Part shown: in pieces, positions 24,697 through 33,538 of the stretch | Numbering within the stretch: position 1 is the stretch's first letter | How the letters are laid out: each line of letters opens with the position of its first letter | Assembly: GCA_017619445.1 (NCBI GenBank) | Contig: JAFZSI010000025.1 | Location: 1 to 54,573 of the forward strand | Source of the DNA: Prevotella sp. | GTDB lineage: Bacteria > Bacteroidota > Bacteroidia > Bacteroidales > Bacteroidaceae | DNA: 54,573 bases | Reading direction: 5' to 3' | The notes under the pieces: model-generated | The model's input: only the letters and a program-made list of their open reading frames with translations | What the model was told of the DNA's origin: nothing | Databases searched by the model: none | Program-made: the position numbers and the translations under genes

Positions 24697-25758
24697 TTAG
24701 GAGTTGCGGCGGTAGAAATCCACGTTCTCCTTGCTAAGCAGCTCGATGGGCATGTAGTTGACGGGGTTCACCTTCTTGCGCAACACAATGGCCTGGAAAA
24801 GCGTGTCCACACACTCATGACCCTGCATGAAGGCGTGCTGGGCAATGAGGAAGGAGATGCTGCCCTCGCGCAGGCACTTGGCATTCTTGGCCACCATGTC
24901 GTAGCCCATAATCTGAATGTCGCGGCGGTTGGTGCGCAACAGGTATTCGCCCACGATGTGGGCCTTGGAGTTGACGGTGATGCAATGGTGCACGTTGGGG
25001 TGGGTGTCGAAGAAGTGCTGCAGAATGTTGTCGTAGTCGTTCTTGTCGATATCCAGCGGTAGGTCAACCACGTGAATGGCCACATGCGGGAAATGCTCGT
25101 GCATGTAGTGGCGGAAACCCACCTCTCGGTTGTCCTGCTGCTTGCTTGCCACCTTTCCGTTTTTCATTTGCTTCATCAGCATAATCTCTGTTTCGTCCCG
25201 TGCAATGAGCATGAGCATCTTGGCGGCGAAATAGCCGCTGGAGAACGAGTCTTGTCCGTAGAACGAGAGGGGATTGAGGTCGGGCATGTAGCTGTCCAAG
25301 AGTATGAACGGGATTTTGCGCTCGTGCAGCTGGTCGGTGAACTGGCGTGTGACTTCCAAATCAGATGGAACCACGATTACGCCGTCGGGATTCTGTGCAA
25401 GGCATTCCTCATAAGTGTTGACAAACGTGTCGGTTTCGAATCGCTTGTAGTACATAATGCGCACGTCGATACTAAAGTCTCTCAGCTTCTCGCTGGCCTT
25501 CAGTGCCCCCTTCTCAATTTCCTCCCAATAGGCCTCAGAGGCGTGCTTGGGCATTATTATAAAAAAGGTATAAGACTTGTTGTAGGCCAGTGCGCTGGCA
25601 TACATGTTTGGCTGGTAGTTGATTTCCTTGAGAACTTTTTCCACTTTCTCGCGTGCAGTTTTCGAAACGTTGGGTCGGTTGTGCAGCACACGGTCAACGG
25701 TACCAACCGAAACGCCTGAGCGCTCGGCGATGTCTTTAATTCTGATTTTGTCGTTCAT
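24697..25758 (-). CDS. LacI-family transcriptional regulator (hexuronate locus)
   Basis: A 353-residue repressor-type regulator. Residues 5-50 form the LacI helix-turn-helix and hinge helix (IRIKDIAERSGVSVGTVDRVL and KVLKEINYQPNMYASAL). The remainder is a periplasmic-binding-protein-like sensor domain of the kind that binds sugars (DGVIVVPSDLEVTRQF, RDIQIMGYDMVAKN). It is transcribed away from kdgK-eda across a 263-bp region holding a perfect 14-bp palindrome, and towards uxaA. The likely inducer is a uronate intermediate such as 2-keto-3-deoxygluconate; this is inferred from neighbours only. Confidence 0.88.
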   Translation of the reverse strand: MNDKIRIKDIAERSGVSVGTVDRVLHNRPNVSKTAREKVEKVLKEINYQPNMYASALAYNKSYTFFIIMPKHASEAYWEEIEKGALKASEKLRDFSIDVRIMYYKRFETDTFVNTYEECLAQNPDGVIVVPSDLEVTRQFTDQLHERKIPFILLDSYMPDLNPLSFYGQDSFSSGYFAAKMLMLIARDETEIMLMKQMKNGKVASKQQDNREVGFRHYMHEHFPHVAIHVVDLPLDIDKNDYDNILQHFFDTHPNVHHCITVNSKAHIVGEYLLRTNRRDIQIMGYDMVAKNAKCLREGSISFLIAQHAFMQGHECVDTLFQAIVLRKKVNPVNYMPIELLSKENVDFYRRNS

Positions 25759-25869
25759 AATGGGGTTTTTGCCTGTTCGTTTGACGGCTTCATCGGCCTG
25801 ATTCTATCGTGGCCCAATGGGGTGTTTTTGCGATTATGTGCTGCAAAAATAGTAATAAAAACCGAATTG

Positions 25870-25883
25870 TGTGTACGTACACA
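25870..25883. promoter_or_regulatory. Candidate LacI-type operator (TGTGTACGTACACA)
   Basis: A perfect 14-bp palindrome in the divergent regulator/kdgK spacer, about 64 bp upstream of the kdgK -7 box. LacI-family operators are palindromes with a central CG, as here (TAC-GTA). Assignment to the adjacent regulator is inference. Confidence 0.55.
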
Positions 25884-25946
25884 GTTAAAATTTCGCAAAA
25901 ACTGCATTTTTTCTTTGTTTTATTTCGGAATTAGCGAAAATAGTAC

Positions 25947-25954
25947 TATTTTTG
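25947..25954 (+). promoter_or_regulatory. -7 box of kdgK-eda
   Basis: TATTTTTG matches TAnnTTTG. The -33 position reads ATTTCG instead of TTTG, a weak match that would suit a regulated promoter. Leader about 60 nt. Confidence 0.5.
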
Positions 25955-26021
25955 TGCTCGTAAACAAAAAAACAAACAAAATTAATCTCAGAACATTTAA
26001 GATTTAAAAACAGAAAAAACA

Positions 26022-27044
26022 ATGGCAAAGATTGTAACTTTAGGCGAGATTATGCTGCGCCTGTCGCCTCAGGGCAACGACCGTTTTATTCAGAGTGAGT
26101 CATTCCGCATCATCCCTGGTGGTGGTGAGGCAAATGTGGCCGTGAGTGTGGCCAACTATGGCCATGAGGCTTACTATGTGACGAAACTTCCCAAGCACGA
26201 GATAGGACAGATTGCCGTAAACGCGCTGCGCCGTTACGGTGTGAACACCGACTACATTGCCCGCGGCGGCAACCGCATCGGTCTTTACTATGCTGAGACG
26301 GGAGCCTCGATGCGCCCCTCGAAAGTCATCTACGACCGTGCTAATAGTGCTATTGCCGAGGCTGACCCCAGCGATTTCGACTTTGACGCCATCATGGAAG
26401 GTGCCGCATGGTTCCATTGGAGTGGCATTACTCCGGCCATCAGCGACAAGGCTGCCGAGCTTACCCGCCTGGCCTGTGAGGCTGCCAAGCGCCACGGCGT
26501 TACTGTGAGCGTTGACCTCAACTTCCGCAAGAAGCTCTGGACTTCTGAGAAAGCCATTTCGGTGATGCGCCCCCTGATGAAATATGTTGACGTGTGCATT
26601 GGCAACGAAGAAGACGCTGAGCTTTGCCTCGGTTTCAAGCCCGACGCTGATGTGGAAGGCGGAAAGACCGATGCCGCTGGCTACGAGGGCATCTTCAAGC
26701 AGATGATGAAGGAATTTGGATTCAAGTATGTGGCTTCCACGCTCCGCGAGTCTTATAGCGCCACATTCAACGGATGGAAAGCCCTCATCTACGACGGCAA
26801 GGAGTTCTATCAGTCGAAACGTTATGAGATTAATCCCATCATCGACCGCGTGGGCGGTGGCGATTCGTTCTCGGGTGGCCTCATTCACGGTCTGCTGACC
26901 AAGAAGACGCAGGGCGAGGCACTGGAGTTTGCCGTGGCAGCCAGCGCGCTGAAGCACACCATCAACGGTGACTTCAACCTTGTGACGGCCGATGAAGTGG
27001 AAAGTCTGGCCGGTGGTAATGCCAGCGGACGTGTGCAAAGATAA
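26022..27044 (+). CDS. kdgK: 2-keto-3-deoxygluconate kinase (PfkB family)
   Basis: Phosphorylates 2-keto-3-deoxygluconate to KDPG with ATP. The 340-residue protein starts [18 protein letters not shown] and has the PfkB substrate motif [15 protein letters not shown] near 32. The C-terminal PfkB signature [20 protein letters not shown] carries the catalytic Asp. The enzyme joins UxaA (encoded at 22955-24451) to Eda (47 bp downstream), completing the lower hexuronate pathway. The promoter is divergent from the LacI-type regulator. Confidence 0.92.
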   Translation: MAKIVTLGEIMLRLSPQGNDRFIQSESFRIIPGGGEANVAVSVANYGHEAYYVTKLPKHEIGQIAVNALRRYGVNTDYIARGGNRIGLYYAETGASMRPSKVIYDRANSAIAEADPSDFDFDAIMEGAAWFHWSGITPAISDKAAELTRLACEAAKRHGVTVSVDLNFRKKLWTSEKAISVMRPLMKYVDVCIGNEEDAELCLGFKPDADVEGGKTDAAGYEGIFKQMMKEFGFKYVASTLRESYSATFNGWKALIYDGKEFYQSKRYEINPIIDRVGGGDSFSGGLIHGLLTKKTQGEALEFAVAASALKHTINGDFNLVTADEVESLAGGNASGRVQR

Positions 27045-27090
27045 AAACAGCTGTAGGAAATACTTACTCTATAATATCCAAGAAGAAACT

Positions 27091-27759
27091 ATGGCAAAGT
27101 TTGACAAAATAGCTGTTTTACAGAAAATTGGCGACACGGGCATGGTGCCTGTGTTCTACAATAAAGACCTGGAAATTTGCAAAAACGTGGTGAAAGCCTG
27201 CTACGAGGGCGGTGTACGTGCATTTGAGTTCACCAACCGTGGCGACTTCGCGCAGGAAGTGTTCGGCGAACTGGTGAAATGGGCCGACAAAGAGTGCCCC
27301 GAGCTGGCGCTTGGCATTGGTTCTGTTGTTGATGCTCCCACGGCAGCCATGTATATTCAGTTGGGCGCCTGCTTTGTGGTTGGCCCACTGTTCAATCCCG
27401 ACATCGCACCCGTGTGCAACCGTCGCCTTGTGCCCTATTGCCCTGGTTGCGGCAGTGTCAGCGAGATAGGCAAGGCACAGGAGTTGGGCTGCGACCTGAC
27501 AAAACTGTTCCCCGGCGATGTTTATGGTCCGAACATGGTGAAAGGCCTGAAGGCTCCTATGCCTTGGTCGAAAATCATGGTGACTGGCGGCGTTGCTCCT
27601 GAGGAAGACAATCTGAAGGCGTGGTTCAAGGCCGGTGTCTATTGCGTTGGAATGGGTTCAAAACTCTTCCCCAACGACAAGGTTGCTGCTGGTGACTGGC
27701 AGTATGTCACCGACAAGTGCAAGGAAGCGCTGGGCTATGTGGCCAAGGCCCGTGCCTGA
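27091..27759 (+). CDS. eda: KDPG/KHG aldolase
   Basis: Cleaves 2-keto-3-deoxy-6-phosphogluconate to pyruvate and glyceraldehyde-3-phosphate. The 222 residues contain the class I aldolase features of the family: FEFTNRG with the catalytic Glu region near 48, GPLFNPD, VPYCPGC, the Schiff-base Lys in [11 protein letters not shown], and the phosphate-binding TGGVAPE. The ATG at 27091 begins the homologous region ([13 protein letters not shown]); a longer in-frame reading starts inside kdgK and is rejected. It is followed 60 bp later by a long terminator-like inverted repeat. Confidence 0.93.
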   Translation: MAKFDKIAVLQKIGDTGMVPVFYNKDLEICKNVVKACYEGGVRAFEFTNRGDFAQEVFGELVKWADKECPELALGIGSVVDAPTAAMYIQLGACFVVGPLFNPDIAPVCNRRLVPYCPGCGSVSEIGKAQELGCDLTKLFPGDVYGPNMVKGLKAPMPWSKIMVTGGVAPEEDNLKAWFKAGVYCVGMGSKLFPNDKVAAGDWQYVTDKCKEALGYVAKARA

Positions 27760-27819
27760 CCGCCGTTTTTGGCAATACAACGTGCGTTCCGTTGTGGACA
27801 CGCGCAAACAATAATCCTG

Positions 27820-27910
27820 AAAAAATGAAAGAATGAAAAACACTGCCCCTTCAGCAAAAGAGCATGACGCCTTTCTGAATCTGAAAGGAGCAGGCATTCT
27901 TTCATTTTTT
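27820..27910 (+). terminator. Terminator-like 16-bp inverted repeat overlapping the start of the kinase gene
   Basis: AAAAAATGAAAGAATG (27820-27835) is perfectly complementary to CATTCTTTCATTTTTT (27895-27910), with a T run at the 3' side. CTGC/GCAG extends the stem and a nested CCTTTC/GAAAGG hairpin (27870-27888) sits in the loop. It fits a terminator for kdgK-eda, but the apparent start codon of the kinase gene (27833) lies in its left arm. Confidence 0.6.
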
Positions 27911-30900
27911 TGTTCTTCGTCACCTCTACTTTCTTTTCTGTTTTTGGTAGTGTCGGGTTGCGCCGTTCTTAGTCTTGTGGCTTGTTCGCAAACCGACATT
28001 GAGCAGGTGGACAAACTCAACGACAAGGCCTACGCCTTTCATTACCGCAACCTTGACTCCACACTTTATTATGCCCAAAAGGCAATGGACTGTTCGCAAC
28101 GCTATGATGCAGGCCGAGCAGAGGCCATGAACAACCTGGCGTTTGTACATATCATGCGCATGGAGTATGACGAGGCTTTCAAAATTCTACAGCAGGTTGA
28201 AAGGACCACCAACAGCCAGATTGAACTCTATGTAGCCGACGTTTTGCAGATGCGTCTGTGCCAACGACGGTCGAAAAACAAGGAATTCTACGACTATCGC
28301 GAAAAGGTAATGCATTGCCAGCGGCGAATAGAAGGCGAGCGGTCCACACTTACACCACGAGAGAACCGACGGCTGCTCTATGCCCAAAGCGAATATGCAA
28401 TAGTGCTCTCTACCTATTATTATTATGTGGGACTCGAACAGCAGTCTGTTGATGCGCTCAACGCCATTGATGCCAACGAACTGGAGGAAGACAGCACCCA
28501 GTTCATGGCCTATCTCTATAATGTGGGTGCGGGAGGCATTCTGACTAAAGGAACTCAGGAGGAAATCAATCAGCGCGAGTTTGACTATCTGCTTCGCTGC
28601 TATGTGATGGCACAGCAGACGGATTGTCCTTTCTGGCTCGCCAACTCCATGCAGGCAATCAGCGAACATCTGATGGGGAAACCGCAATACGAGAAACTGA
28701 TTGCCGACAACCTGCCAGCCATGAAGTTTCTCAATCCCGACGAGATGCCCGATTCGCTCATGGCGGGTTATCTGGCGCAAAAGTCGCTCGGCATTTTCGA
28801 ACGATATGGTGATGTTTATCAGATTGCTGGCTCGTTCCGTACACTTGCCTCCTGCTATATGACCGTTGATGACTACAATTCGGCACTCTACTGTCTGAAA
28901 AAGGCACTCGAAACCAATAAGGCCATTGAACAGGCTCCCGACTTGGTGGCAAGCATACGCGAACAGCTTAGCGTGGCGTATTCCGCCATAGACGATAAAC
29001 CCAACAGCGACAAGAACCGCAACCTCTATCTTGACATGCAGGAGCTTACTCGTCAGGACAGACAGCTGGAAGCACGTGCCGAACAGTTGGAACGCTCGTC
29101 AAAGCAGCTCAATCTGATGATGTTGGCGGTGGTGCTGATGATTCTTGCCGTGATTATCCTGCTCTGGCTTTTCGCCATGCTCAGGCGGCGCAACGACCGT
29201 CGTCATTCGTTGGACCAGCTGTTGCAGCCGCTTAACGAGTGGAAAGTGCAGAACGACCGTCAGCTTGAGACAATCAACGAGCATTGTGAGGAAGTGAACG
29301 AAGCGCGCGCGCTAAGTCTCGTGCATATTGCCACCAACAAGAAACGGAATTTGGAGAACCGTGCCAAAATCTTCCTCGTGAACAGCATCACGCCTTTCAT
29401 CGACCGCATGATTCATGAGGTAAACAAGTTGGAAACCGACAACGAAAGTCCGGCGAAGCGAAGCGAACGCTATGAGTATATTACGGAGTTGACCGACAAA
29501 ATCAACGATTACAACAATGTGCTCACGCAGTGGATTCAGCTGCGTCAGGGTGAGCTCAGCCTGCACATTGAGAGTTTCCCGTTGCAGTCGTTGTTTGATA
29601 CTGTCCAGCGTGGCCGCATGTCATTCCAGCTGAAAGACATCTCGCTGGAGGTGAAGCCCACCGAAGCAGTTGTGAAGGCCGACCGAATCCTCACGCTGTT
29701 TATGATTAACACCATGGCCGACAACGCCCGTAAGTTCACACCGGCAGGTGGCCGTGTGCAGGTGTATGCCGACGAGACACCAAGCTATGTGGAAATCAGC
29801 GTGAGCGATACGGGTTGTGGCATGACAACCGACGAACTGGCCAACGTATTCAAGCATCAGGTGGTTTCCGACAGTCATTCCGCCGCAACAACTTCCGTAC
29901 AGAGTTCGCATGGCTATGGACTGATGAACTGCAAGGGCATCATTGAGAAATATCGCAAGGTGAGCCAGATTTTCAACGTCTGCCATATAGCTGCTGAGAG
30001 CGAACAGGGTAAGGGTAGCCGTTTCTACTTCCGTCTGCCTAAAGGCGTTGTGAAAATTGTGGGGTGTTTATTGATTTTATTGGGATGGTGCTTGCCGTCA
30101 CAAGCAGACGTGAATATCAACAGACAGATGGCGGCGCAATTTGCAGATAGTGCTTATTTCAGCAATATTGCGGGCAGTTTTGAGCGGACGCTTCAGTTTG
30201 CCGACAGCGTGAGACAATATGTCAACAAAGAGTATCGTCGTTTGGTTGTGGGCGGTACCGACACGCTTTTGCCCATTAGCGACCTTTCTGCTGAACAGCC
30301 CGAAATCAGATGGTTGCACGACAGTGTTAAGGTTGATTACAATGTGATTCTCGACATACGCAACGAGAGTGCCGTAGCGGCTTTGGCCTTGCACGACTGG
30401 CCATTGTACCGCTACAACAACAAAGTCTATACGCAATTGTTCAAAGAAACTTCGGCCGACAACAGCTTAGGGCAGTATTGCCGTATGATGCAGAAGTCAG
30501 AGAGCAACAAGATGATGGCTGTGGCCATTTTGGTGCTGTTGTTGTTTTTGCTGTTGCCCGCATATTATTTGCTCTATTACCGTCACCGAATTTTCTACCG
30601 TTTCTGCCTGGACCGAGTGCAGCGCATCAACGGCATCCTGCTTACCGATTCTGAGCCGGAAGAAAAACTGGAGCGCATCAAGCCACTGACTTCAGAGAAG
30701 TATCCGTTGGAACTTCAGCGGGTGGTGGAACAAATCAAACAGACACTCAACGAGTCGATAGCGACGAAAAACATGAGCCACACCAACCTTGAATTGGCTG
30801 AGGATGAGTATCGTCGCGCTGAGTTTGAGAACGAAAAGCTGCACATCAGCAACAGCGTGCTCGACAATTGCCTGAGCACGCTGAAACATGAGACCATGTA

Positions 30901-31432
30901 CTATCCGTCGCGCATACGCCAGTTGGTGGACGGAACCGACCAGAACCTGAATGCCATCAGCGAGCTTGCAAACTATTATAAGGAACTCTACACCCAGCTC
31001 AGCGCGCAGGCCATGCGACAGGTTGACAACGTGAAGTTTGACTGTCGCCCCGTTGCCCTGGACGAAGTGTTTGCCAAGCGCGATGTGGTGAATACCAATG
31101 GCTTGGGTGTGCTCGGCGATGCCGACATGCTGCGTTTTCTCTTTGACATTCTCAGGCAGCAGTCGGGCGACCATCTGCTACATGCCTCAGCCACCCAGCG
31201 TGGCAATCACTATGTGGATGTCACGGTGGCCATGCCGGGCCTGCAACTCACCGATGAGGAGTGCCAACAGCTGTTCACTCCCTCGATGAACAATGTGCCC
31301 TATATGCTTTGCCGCCAGATTGTGCGCGACCATAGCCAACTGACCGCACGACGCGGATGCGGCATCATGGCCGAGCCTGCTGCAGACGGCGGAACAAACA
31401 TTATCGTAACCTTAACGAAAGCAACAATATGA
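27833..31432 (+). CDS. Large TPR sensor kinase with two kinase-like modules (DUF5112/DUF5113 type)
   Basis: The 1199-residue protein begins with a lipoprotein-like signal (VVSGCAVLSLVAC), then a TPR-rich sensor region to about residue 410 and a membrane helix near 430-450. A first kinase module holds an ATPase domain with N (NTMADNARKF), G1 (DTGCGM) and G2 (GYGLMNCKGI) boxes. A second hydrophobic stretch near 745 and a helix near 895-915 (MMAVAILVLLLFLLLPAYYLLYY) precede a second dimerisation-like segment (LDNCLSTLKHETMYYPSRI) and a degenerate ATPase-like end. Its stop overlaps the response regulator start by 4 bp (ATGA). The extreme N-terminus is encoded in a terminator-like repeat, so the true start may be a downstream TTG or GTG near 27944. 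Confidence 0.8.
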   Translation: MKNTAPSAKEHDAFLNLKGAGILSFFCSSSPLLSFLFLVVSGCAVLSLVACSQTDIEQVDKLNDKAYAFHYRNLDSTLYYAQKAMDCSQRYDAGRAEAMNNLAFVHIMRMEYDEAFKILQQVERTTNSQIELYVADVLQMRLCQRRSKNKEFYDYREKVMHCQRRIEGERSTLTPRENRRLLYAQSEYAIVLSTYYYYVGLEQQSVDALNAIDANELEEDSTQFMAYLYNVGAGGILTKGTQEEINQREFDYLLRCYVMAQQTDCPFWLANSMQAISEHLMGKPQYEKLIADNLPAMKFLNPDEMPDSLMAGYLAQKSLGIFERYGDVYQIAGSFRTLASCYMTVDDYNSALYCLKKALETNKAIEQAPDLVASIREQLSVAYSAIDDKPNSDKNRNLYLDMQELTRQDRQLEARAEQLERSSKQLNLMMLAVVLMILAVIILLWLFAMLRRRNDRRHSLDQLLQPLNEWKVQNDRQLETINEHCEEVNEARALSLVHIATNKKRNLENRAKIFLVNSITPFIDRMIHEVNKLETDNESPAKRSERYEYITELTDKINDYNNVLTQWIQLRQGELSLHIESFPLQSLFDTVQRGRMSFQLKDISLEVKPTEAVVKADRILTLFMINTMADNARKFTPAGGRVQVYADETPSYVEISVSDTGCGMTTDELANVFKHQVVSDSHSAATTSVQSSHGYGLMNCKGIIEKYRKVSQIFNVCHIAAESEQGKGSRFYFRLPKGVVKIVGCLLILLGWCLPSQADVNINRQMAAQFADSAYFSNIAGSFERTLQFADSVRQYVNKEYRRLVVGGTDTLLPISDLSAEQPEIRWLHDSVKVDYNVILDIRNESAVAALALHDWPLYRYNNKVYTQLFKETSADNSLGQYCRMMQKSESNKMMAVAILVLLLFLLLPAYYLLYYRHRIFYRFCLDRVQRINGILLTDSEPEEKLERIKPLTSEKYPLELQRVVEQIKQTLNESIATKNMSHTNLELAEDEYRRAEFENEKLHISNSVLDNCLSTLKHETMYYPSRIRQLVDGTDQNLNAISELANYYKELYTQLSAQAMRQVDNVKFDCRPVALDEVFAKRDVVNTNGLGVLGDADMLRFLFDILRQQSGDHLLHASATQRGNHYVDVTVAMPGLQLTDEECQQLFTPSMNNVPYMLCRQIVRDHSQLTARRGCGIMAEPAADGGTNIIVTLTKATI

Positions 31433-32151
31433 AGAATTTTAAAGTCATTGTCGTCGAGGACGTGCCCTTAGAGTTGAAAGGCACCCTCGGCATCATCAAA
31501 AATGAGATTCCAGAGGCCGAAATCATTGGAACAGCCGACAGCGAGTCTGCCTACTGGAAGCTACTCAAACAGCAGAAACCAGACTTGCTGTTGCTTGACC
31601 TGGGGCTTGGCGGCTCCACGACCATTGGTGTTGAGATTTGCCGTCAGACCAAGGAGATGTACCCCAACATCAAGGTGCTGATATTCACGGGCGAGATTCT
31701 CAACGAGAAATTATGGGTGGATGTACTCGACGCTGGTTGCGACGGCATCATTCTCAAAAGCGGCGAATTGCTTACCCGGGGCGACGTGGCCAGCGTGATG
31801 GACGGCAAGCGGTTGGTGTTCAATCAGCCTATTCTTGAGAAAGTGGTGGAGCGTTTCAAACGCAGCGTCAATTCACAGCTGATGCGTCAGGAGGCATTGG
31901 TGAACTACGAGATAGACGAGTATGATGAGCGTTTCCTTCGCCATCTTGCATTGGGCTACACCAAGGAGCAAATCACCAATCTGCGCGGAATGCCTTTTGG
32001 AGTTAAGAGTTTGGAGAAACGACAGAACGAACTGGTGCAGAAACTGTTTCCCAATGGCAACGGAGGTGTGGGCATCAATGCCACCCGTCTGGTAGTCAGG
32101 GCTTGCGAACTGCGCATTTTGGATATTGACAATCTGCATCCAGATGAGTAA
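31429..32151 (+). CDS. Response regulator with DUF5932-like output domain
   Basis: A 240-residue partner of the upstream kinase. Residues 1-125 form the receiver domain (KVIVVEDVPLELKG, acidic pocket ED, phospho-Asp in DLLLLDLGLGG, then LIFTGE and the conserved Lys in IILKSGE). The C-terminal region (RFLRHLALGYTKEQITNLRG...GVKSLEKRQNELVQKLF) looks like a LuxR/NarL-type helix-turn-helix variant. The ATG overlaps the kinase stop codon, so the two are translated together. Targets are unknown; the locus gives no strong hint. Confidence 0.85.
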   Translation: MKNFKVIVVEDVPLELKGTLGIIKNEIPEAEIIGTADSESAYWKLLKQQKPDLLLLDLGLGGSTTIGVEICRQTKEMYPNIKVLIFTGEILNEKLWVDVLDAGCDGIILKSGELLTRGDVASVMDGKRLVFNQPILEKVVERFKRSVNSQLMRQEALVNYEIDEYDERFLRHLALGYTKEQITNLRGMPFGVKSLEKRQNELVQKLFPNGNGGVGINATRLVVRACELRILDIDNLHPDE

Positions 32152-32156
32152 TTTTG

Positions 32157-32175
32157 GCCCCGATAGAATCGGGGC
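32157..32175 (+). terminator. Hairpin after the response regulator gene
   Basis: GCCCCGAT-AGA-ATCGGGGC is a perfect 8-bp stem with a 3-nt loop 5 bp after the stop codon. No T run follows, so it may protect the 3' end instead of terminating. A 20-bp direct repeat (CATACAGCAAC...) follows at 32174-32213. Confidence 0.45.
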
Positions 32176-32253
32176 ATACAGCAACAAAGAAGGACATACA
32201 GCAACGAAAAAGGATAGGGGAGAAGAAGGAGGAAAAACAGAAATAAGGAAACG

Positions 32254-32871
32254 ATGAAGCAACTACGGAAATATGTAGGTCGGCTTGCATCAGTGCTTTT
32301 CGCACTGCAGCTGTTGCTATTCTTGGTGTCATGGCTGTTAGCAGCCGTTTCACCGGGCACGTCGGTGCGCTCGTTGTTGGCAGGTGAAGGAGTGCGTTGG
32401 TTTTTCGGGCGCTTTGTTGACAACCTTGCCACTCCGCTGCTCGTATGGCTGTTGTTGGCCGCATTGGCCTACGGTGCTCTGCGCAGCAGTGGTTTGCTGC
32501 CCACGCTCCGTCAGTTGTTGTCTGGCCCGCGTCTGCCGTTCCGCAGTCGCTATGGCCTGACCATCGTGCTTGTTGAAGTGATTTTGGTGGTGGTGGTCAT
32601 GGTATTGCTCACTGCCATACCACACGCCGTGCTGCTCAGTGCCACCGGCCATCTGTTTCCCAGCAGTTTCAGCCGCAGTTTAGTGCCCGTTGTCTGTTTC
32701 GCGGTCATTCTGGTCAGTGTCAGTTTCGGTTTGGCCACCGGCCGGTTCCGCAGTTCCGATGACGTTTTCAACGCCCTCAGCAGTGGGGTTGCCAGTTGGT
32801 TGCCCCTGTGGTTGCTCTATGTGCTGGCCGTTCAGTTCTACTGCTCTGTCTGTTACGTGTTTTTTGGTTAA
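32254..32871 (+). CDS. Multi-span membrane protein, possibly AbgT-related
   Basis: A 205-residue protein with five to six hydrophobic helices, starting MKQLRKYVGRLASVLFALQL. The segment GVRWFFGRFVDNLATPLLVWLLLAALAYGALRSSG recalls the N-terminal part of AbgT-type transporters, but the protein is less than half their length. Function is therefore uncertain. Its last 192 bp are antisense to the C-terminal coding part of the TPR gene on the other strand. The overlapped part encodes convincing membrane helices (VPVVCFAVILVSVSFGLA, LPLWLLYVLAVQFYC), so this gene appears to be the original occupant. Confidence 0.55.
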   Translation: MKQLRKYVGRLASVLFALQLLLFLVSWLLAAVSPGTSVRSLLAGEGVRWFFGRFVDNLATPLLVWLLLAALAYGALRSSGLLPTLRQLLSGPRLPFRSRYGLTIVLVEVILVVVVMVLLTAIPHAVLLSATGHLFPSSFSRSLVPVVCFAVILVSVSFGLATGRFRSSDDVFNALSSGVASWLPLWLLYVLAVQFYCSVCYVFFG

Positions 32872-33516
32872 CTGCAACAGCAGGGGCATTTGGCTCTCAA
32901 TTTGCTGTTGCCATTCTTCGCGGCGGGCTTGTTGCAGCTGTTTGTCGAGTCCGCCAATCATTTTTCTCAGTTGCGTGATGCGCGCCTGCAGGTCGGGAGT
33001 ATTGCGGTGTTGCAGATAGTGTTGCAGAGCCAGCTCGAAATGATTCCGTGCTTGCTGCCAGTCATCCTCAAACATATCACAAAAGCCGATGCGATAGTAA
33101 GCGTCGGCTTTTTCGTTCTTGTGACAGACTTCGAGCATCATGTTGTAGAGCGTGTCGGCCTGCTCATATTGTTTCAGGTTGAAATGGCTTTCCGCAGCGG
33201 CATAGTAATACATTGAACGTTCGTGGGGTGCATAGGTGCCTATTTGCGGAATCACCTCGTCGAGCAGTTCGCAGGCTTTCTCGTAGTTCCACTCGTAGTA
33301 GTGGCACAATCCCATGTAGGCGTGTATGCGGTTGTTCAGTGCATACTTCTTGTCGAATTTCTGGAAGATGATGAGTGCCTCGTGATATTTTCCGCTGGTG
33401 AAATACTCCATGGCTCGCCCGAACATCTCGTCCTCCGACATGTTCTCGTCTTGTGCGCAAATGCTGCTGAAACCTGCCAACACGAGCATCATCACCACAA
33501 CGGTACGTCTAAGCAT
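32680..33516 (-). CDS. Exported TPR protein with disordered tail antisense to the membrane-protein gene
   Basis: A 278-residue periplasmic protein with signal peptide (MLRRTVVVMMLVLAGFSSICAQ) and tetratricopeptide repeats between about 25 and 185 (AMEYFTSGKYHEALIIFQKF, AAAESHFNLKQYEQADTLYN, CDMFEDDWQQARNHFELAL). The last 60 residues are polar and disordered (GQPTGNPTAEG..., TETDTDQNDRETDNGH) and coincide exactly with the antisense overlap at 32680-32871. TPR proteins mediate assembly; partner unknown. It sits 22 bp downstream of the M64 peptidase gene and is likely co-transcribed with it. Confidence 0.7.
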   Translation of the reverse strand: MLRRTVVVMMLVLAGFSSICAQDENMSEDEMFGRAMEYFTSGKYHEALIIFQKFDKKYALNNRIHAYMGLCHYYEWNYEKACELLDEVIPQIGTYAPHERSMYYYAAAESHFNLKQYEQADTLYNMMLEVCHKNEKADAYYRIGFCDMFEDDWQQARNHFELALQHYLQHRNTPDLQARITQLRKMIGGLDKQLQQARREEWQQQIESQMPLLLQLTKKHVTDRAVELNGQHIEQPQGQPTGNPTAEGVENVIGTAEPAGGQTETDTDQNDRETDNGH

Positions 33517-33538
33517 ATTTTTTCTAATTCCTTACTCT

